From NCBI GenBank assembly GCA_031276545.1, contig JAISMW010000027.1:1-36106 (forward strand): a stretch of 36,106 nt of DNA, in the 5' to 3' direction. The notes beneath the pieces were generated by a model. The model made no database searches. It was given only the letters and a program-made list of their open reading frames with translations, and was not told the DNA's origin. A program made the translations under genes and the position numbers. Within the stretch, counting starts at the first letter, position 1; each line of letters begins with the position of its first letter. This document shows, piece after piece, positions 34,243-36,106 of the stretch. The stretch is from Tannerellaceae bacterium (lineage in GTDB: Bacteria > Bacteroidota > Bacteroidia > Bacteroidales > Tannerellaceae).

Positions 34243-35904
34243 TTAATGTAGATTCCGTTCCTGCGCATGGCGCAGGGCTATATCGAAGGCTGTACGGTAA
34301 TGGTGGACAAACCGCTCCCATTCGGCCAGGGAGGCCAGCCGGCAGCAGCGTTTCCGGATAGCCGCCAGACCGGCTTTCTTTTCGGCGCACAGCTTCAGGA
34401 TCGATTCTGCAATCTGCTCCGTCACCTCCCGGTAATTGTCGTCCGTGCGATGAACGGTGCACACTCCCCGCGTGATGTCGTCGCCTATCCCTTCCTCCTT
34501 CGCCCAGAGGCCGAAACCCGACAGGTCTGTCGTAACGGTGGGAATCCCGAAGGCGATGCTTTCCAGCGGCGTATACCCCCAAGGTTCGTAATAGGAGGGA
34601 TACACCGTGACGTCCATACCGATCAGCAGATCGTAGTAGGGAAGATTGAATATTCCGTCGTCGCCCGTCAGATAGCAGGGCACGAAGATGATTTTGAGCT
34701 TTTCCGGCTCCCTGTTCGTGAAGCCTTTCGCGGCAATATAATTCAGTATCCGATCCTCCTCCATACGGTGCAGCCAGTGGGTGGCAAACGGCATCTGCAT
34801 CGGCGATGTGGACGGACAGTCGTGCTCCAGCACATACTGCAGGTCGGATCGCGCCTCCTTCACCCAGGCCGGCACCATCACGAAGGCCACCGCGTCTCTC
34901 GTCAGTTCCTTCCGGCTGCGCAGCCTGTCCATCGCGTCTATAAATACATCCAGACCCTTGTTCCGGTATTCGTACCGGCCGCTGGTGGAAATCAGTATCG
35001 CATTCGGATGAACGGGAGCGCCCAGCAGCTTTTCGGCCACCCGGATCAGCCGGGCGCGCGCCTGTTCCCGTTTGAGCGTATAGGCGTCCCCTTCGGGAAC
35101 AAAATCGCGCTCGAATCCATTGGGCGTAACCACGTCGGGCGCCTTGCCCAGCAGCCAGGCACATTCCGCGGCCGTAATGCCGCTCACGGTCGTAAAGCAG
35201 TCCGCATGACGGGCTGTCTGCTTTTCCAGCGAATGTTTCGCCTCTAGATGCAGCTCCTTCGCCATCCGGTCGCCGTCGTACGCATCCATACAGGCATACA
35301 GCGGCTTGCCGTTGCCCGCGATAGAGCGTCCCACCGACGTGGCATGAGTGGTAAAGACCGTCGCCACGTCCGGCAGATGCTTCTGCACGTACAGCGCCCC
35401 CATCCCCAGCATCCATTCATTGAACAGCGCCACCACCTTTCTGTTCTTCAGTTGATGGAAGGAATAAAAACTTTCAATCACCCTTCCCGCGGCAACGGCA
35501 AAGAAGCAGGACTCGTCGTAATCCCCGTAGGCCGACATGGAATCCACCCCGAACCAGTCCCACATTCGGTAGTACAGTTCGTTCCGCTGCCGGCCGAAGG
35601 GCGCATAGTCCACCAGAATCACCGGAGGACTGCCCGGCACGTCCCAGCGTCCCGTCCTCACGTTCAGACGCTCCGTCCCGGAGGCAAAGTTCACCCAGTC
35701 GGCAAACAGCAGTCCGTCCTCCAGGAAATCCGGTGCAGATTCCCTGCCGCGGATATCCGGACCGATAAAGACTATTCTGTCGGGAAACAGCATTTGCAAA
35801 GTCCTCGCCTTCGTGGAGAGCACCGTATGGATTCCTCCCACCTTGTTGCACACTTCCCAACTGCTTTCAAAGATATAATCAGGCATTTCGAGAGCCTCTT
35901 TCAT
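34243..35904 (-). CDS. glgA: Glycogen synthase, GT3 (eukaryote-like) type
   Basis: A 553-residue glycosyltransferase elongating alpha-1,4-glucan. The N-terminus FESSWEVCNKVGGIHTVLST is the GT3 hallmark. The C-terminal acceptor/donor region YPSYYEPWGYTPLESIAFG, followed by TVTTDLSGFG, is also GT3-like, as in animal and fungal glycogen synthase, rather than the GT5 type of E. coli. UDP-glucose is therefore the expected donor (inference). ATG at 35904 was chosen; residue 7 is an alternative. On the minus strand TACATTTA (35945-35938) is a near-consensus -7 box about 33 nt upstream. It is the first gene of the operon with glgP. Confidence 0.92.
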   Translation of the reverse strand: MKEALEMPDYIFESSWEVCNKVGGIHTVLSTKARTLQMLFPDRIVFIGPDIRGRESAPDFLEDGLLFADWVNFASGTERLNVRTGRWDVPGSPPVILVDYAPFGRQRNELYYRMWDWFGVDSMSAYGDYDESCFFAVAAGRVIESFYSFHQLKNRKVVALFNEWMLGMGALYVQKHLPDVATVFTTHATSVGRSIAGNGKPLYACMDAYDGDRMAKELHLEAKHSLEKQTARHADCFTTVSGITAAECAWLLGKAPDVVTPNGFERDFVPEGDAYTLKREQARARLIRVAEKLLGAPVHPNAILISTSGRYEYRNKGLDVFIDAMDRLRSRKELTRDAVAFVMVPAWVKEARSDLQYVLEHDCPSTSPMQMPFATHWLHRMEEDRILNYIAAKGFTNREPEKLKIIFVPCYLTGDDGIFNLPYYDLLIGMDVTVYPSYYEPWGYTPLESIAFGIPTVTTDLSGFGLWAKEEGIGDDITRGVCTVHRTDDNYREVTEQIAESILKLCAEKKAGLAAIRKRCCRLASLAEWERFVHHYRTAFDIALRHAQERNLH

Positions 35905-36001
35905 CGTAGTAGCATGTTATTGAATTATTACCGGCGGTAAATGTACGTATTTCTTCCGGATAAAGCAGCAACACAGCACAGTTTATCCAGGGCAAACGCA
36001 T

Positions 36002-36106
36002 TTAAAAATGGAGTAATTGATTTCTGTATTTTTGGTTGAGTACAGCTTTTGCTCTTTTTTTCTTGTAGCTTGATTTGTCGGTTTTGTCTTTAGTTAGGAT
36101 CGTCAT
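36002..36106 (-). CDS. Possible C-terminal end of a gene running in from the right edge
   Basis: The minus-strand frame is open from the window edge to TAA at 36004-36002 (34 residues visible). It is very basic (KDKTDKSSYKKKRAKAVLNQ in the middle). The window ends exactly on an ATG of this frame, so it could be a short complete peptide or the end of a longer protein. Not recognised. Confidence 0.25.
   Translation of the reverse strand: MTILTKDKTDKSSYKKKRAKAVLNQKYRNQLLHF

Overview
The window looks like a chromosomal segment of a Bacteroidales bacterium, most likely close to Parabacteroides/Tannerellaceae (genus is inference). The pointers are: many starts preceded by the Bacteroidota -7 promoter element TAnnTTTG, with few clear Shine-Dalgarno sequences; two DUF6261-type proteins and a DUF4861-type lipoprotein; a eukaryote-like GT3 glycogen synthase paired with a DUF3417-type alpha-glucan phosphorylase; and a divergent tsaD / tamB pair. 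Most of the segment is fairly GC-rich, with clearly AT-rich patches around 17.4-18.3 kb and 26.6-27.8 kb.

Layout. 1-450: end of an Fn3-like protein gene, a heptanucleotide repeat array and a bidirectional terminator. 0.5-6.05 kb: lactonase (-), cutC, rpiA, a large SLC12-like permease (-) and a small membrane protein. 6.3-8.05 kb: a 12-unit, 42-bp tandem array, the first DUF6261 gene and a strong terminator. 8.1-10.1 kb: a tandem pair of small membrane proteins, a second heptamer array and tsaD (-). 10.1-17.0 kb: tamB, the mtgA-lipB operon (-) and an EamA permease. 17.1-18.24 kb: an 11-unit, 21-bp palindromic array and an AT-rich helical orphan. 18.3-23.3 kb: a tldD-tldE pair whose TldD carries a Tat-type signal, then a DUF4861 lipoprotein and an aldo/keto reductase (-). 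23.4-25.15 kb: grpE-dnaJ (-). 25.4-26.6 kb: a 6-unit, 41-bp array and the second DUF6261 gene (-). 26.7-30.3 kb: a gene remnant, an AT-rich alpha/beta hydrolase, threonine aldolase and a secreted tannase-like hydrolase (-). 30.5-35.9 kb: rplU-rpmA, cdd, and the glgA-glgP glycogen operon (-). A possible partial gene touches the right edge.

The core genes are housekeeping: outer-membrane assembly, peptidoglycan synthesis, lipoylation, tRNA modification, chaperones, ribosomal proteins and glycogen turnover. They are packed tightly, with four pairs of convergent genes overlapping at their 3' ends. Against that compact background the five intergenic tandem-repeat arrays stand out. Three have long units (42, 21 and 41 bp, close to whole numbers of DNA helical turns) with palindromic G/C cores. 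Two lie next to the DUF6261 genes and the third lies upstream of a charged helical orphan. The other two are 7-bp arrays that start at or just after a stop codon on the sense strand and carry TGA in all three frames. The long-unit arrays with their helical-protein neighbours, and the heptamer stop arrays, are the best candidates for something undescribed here. Their function is not known from the sequence.
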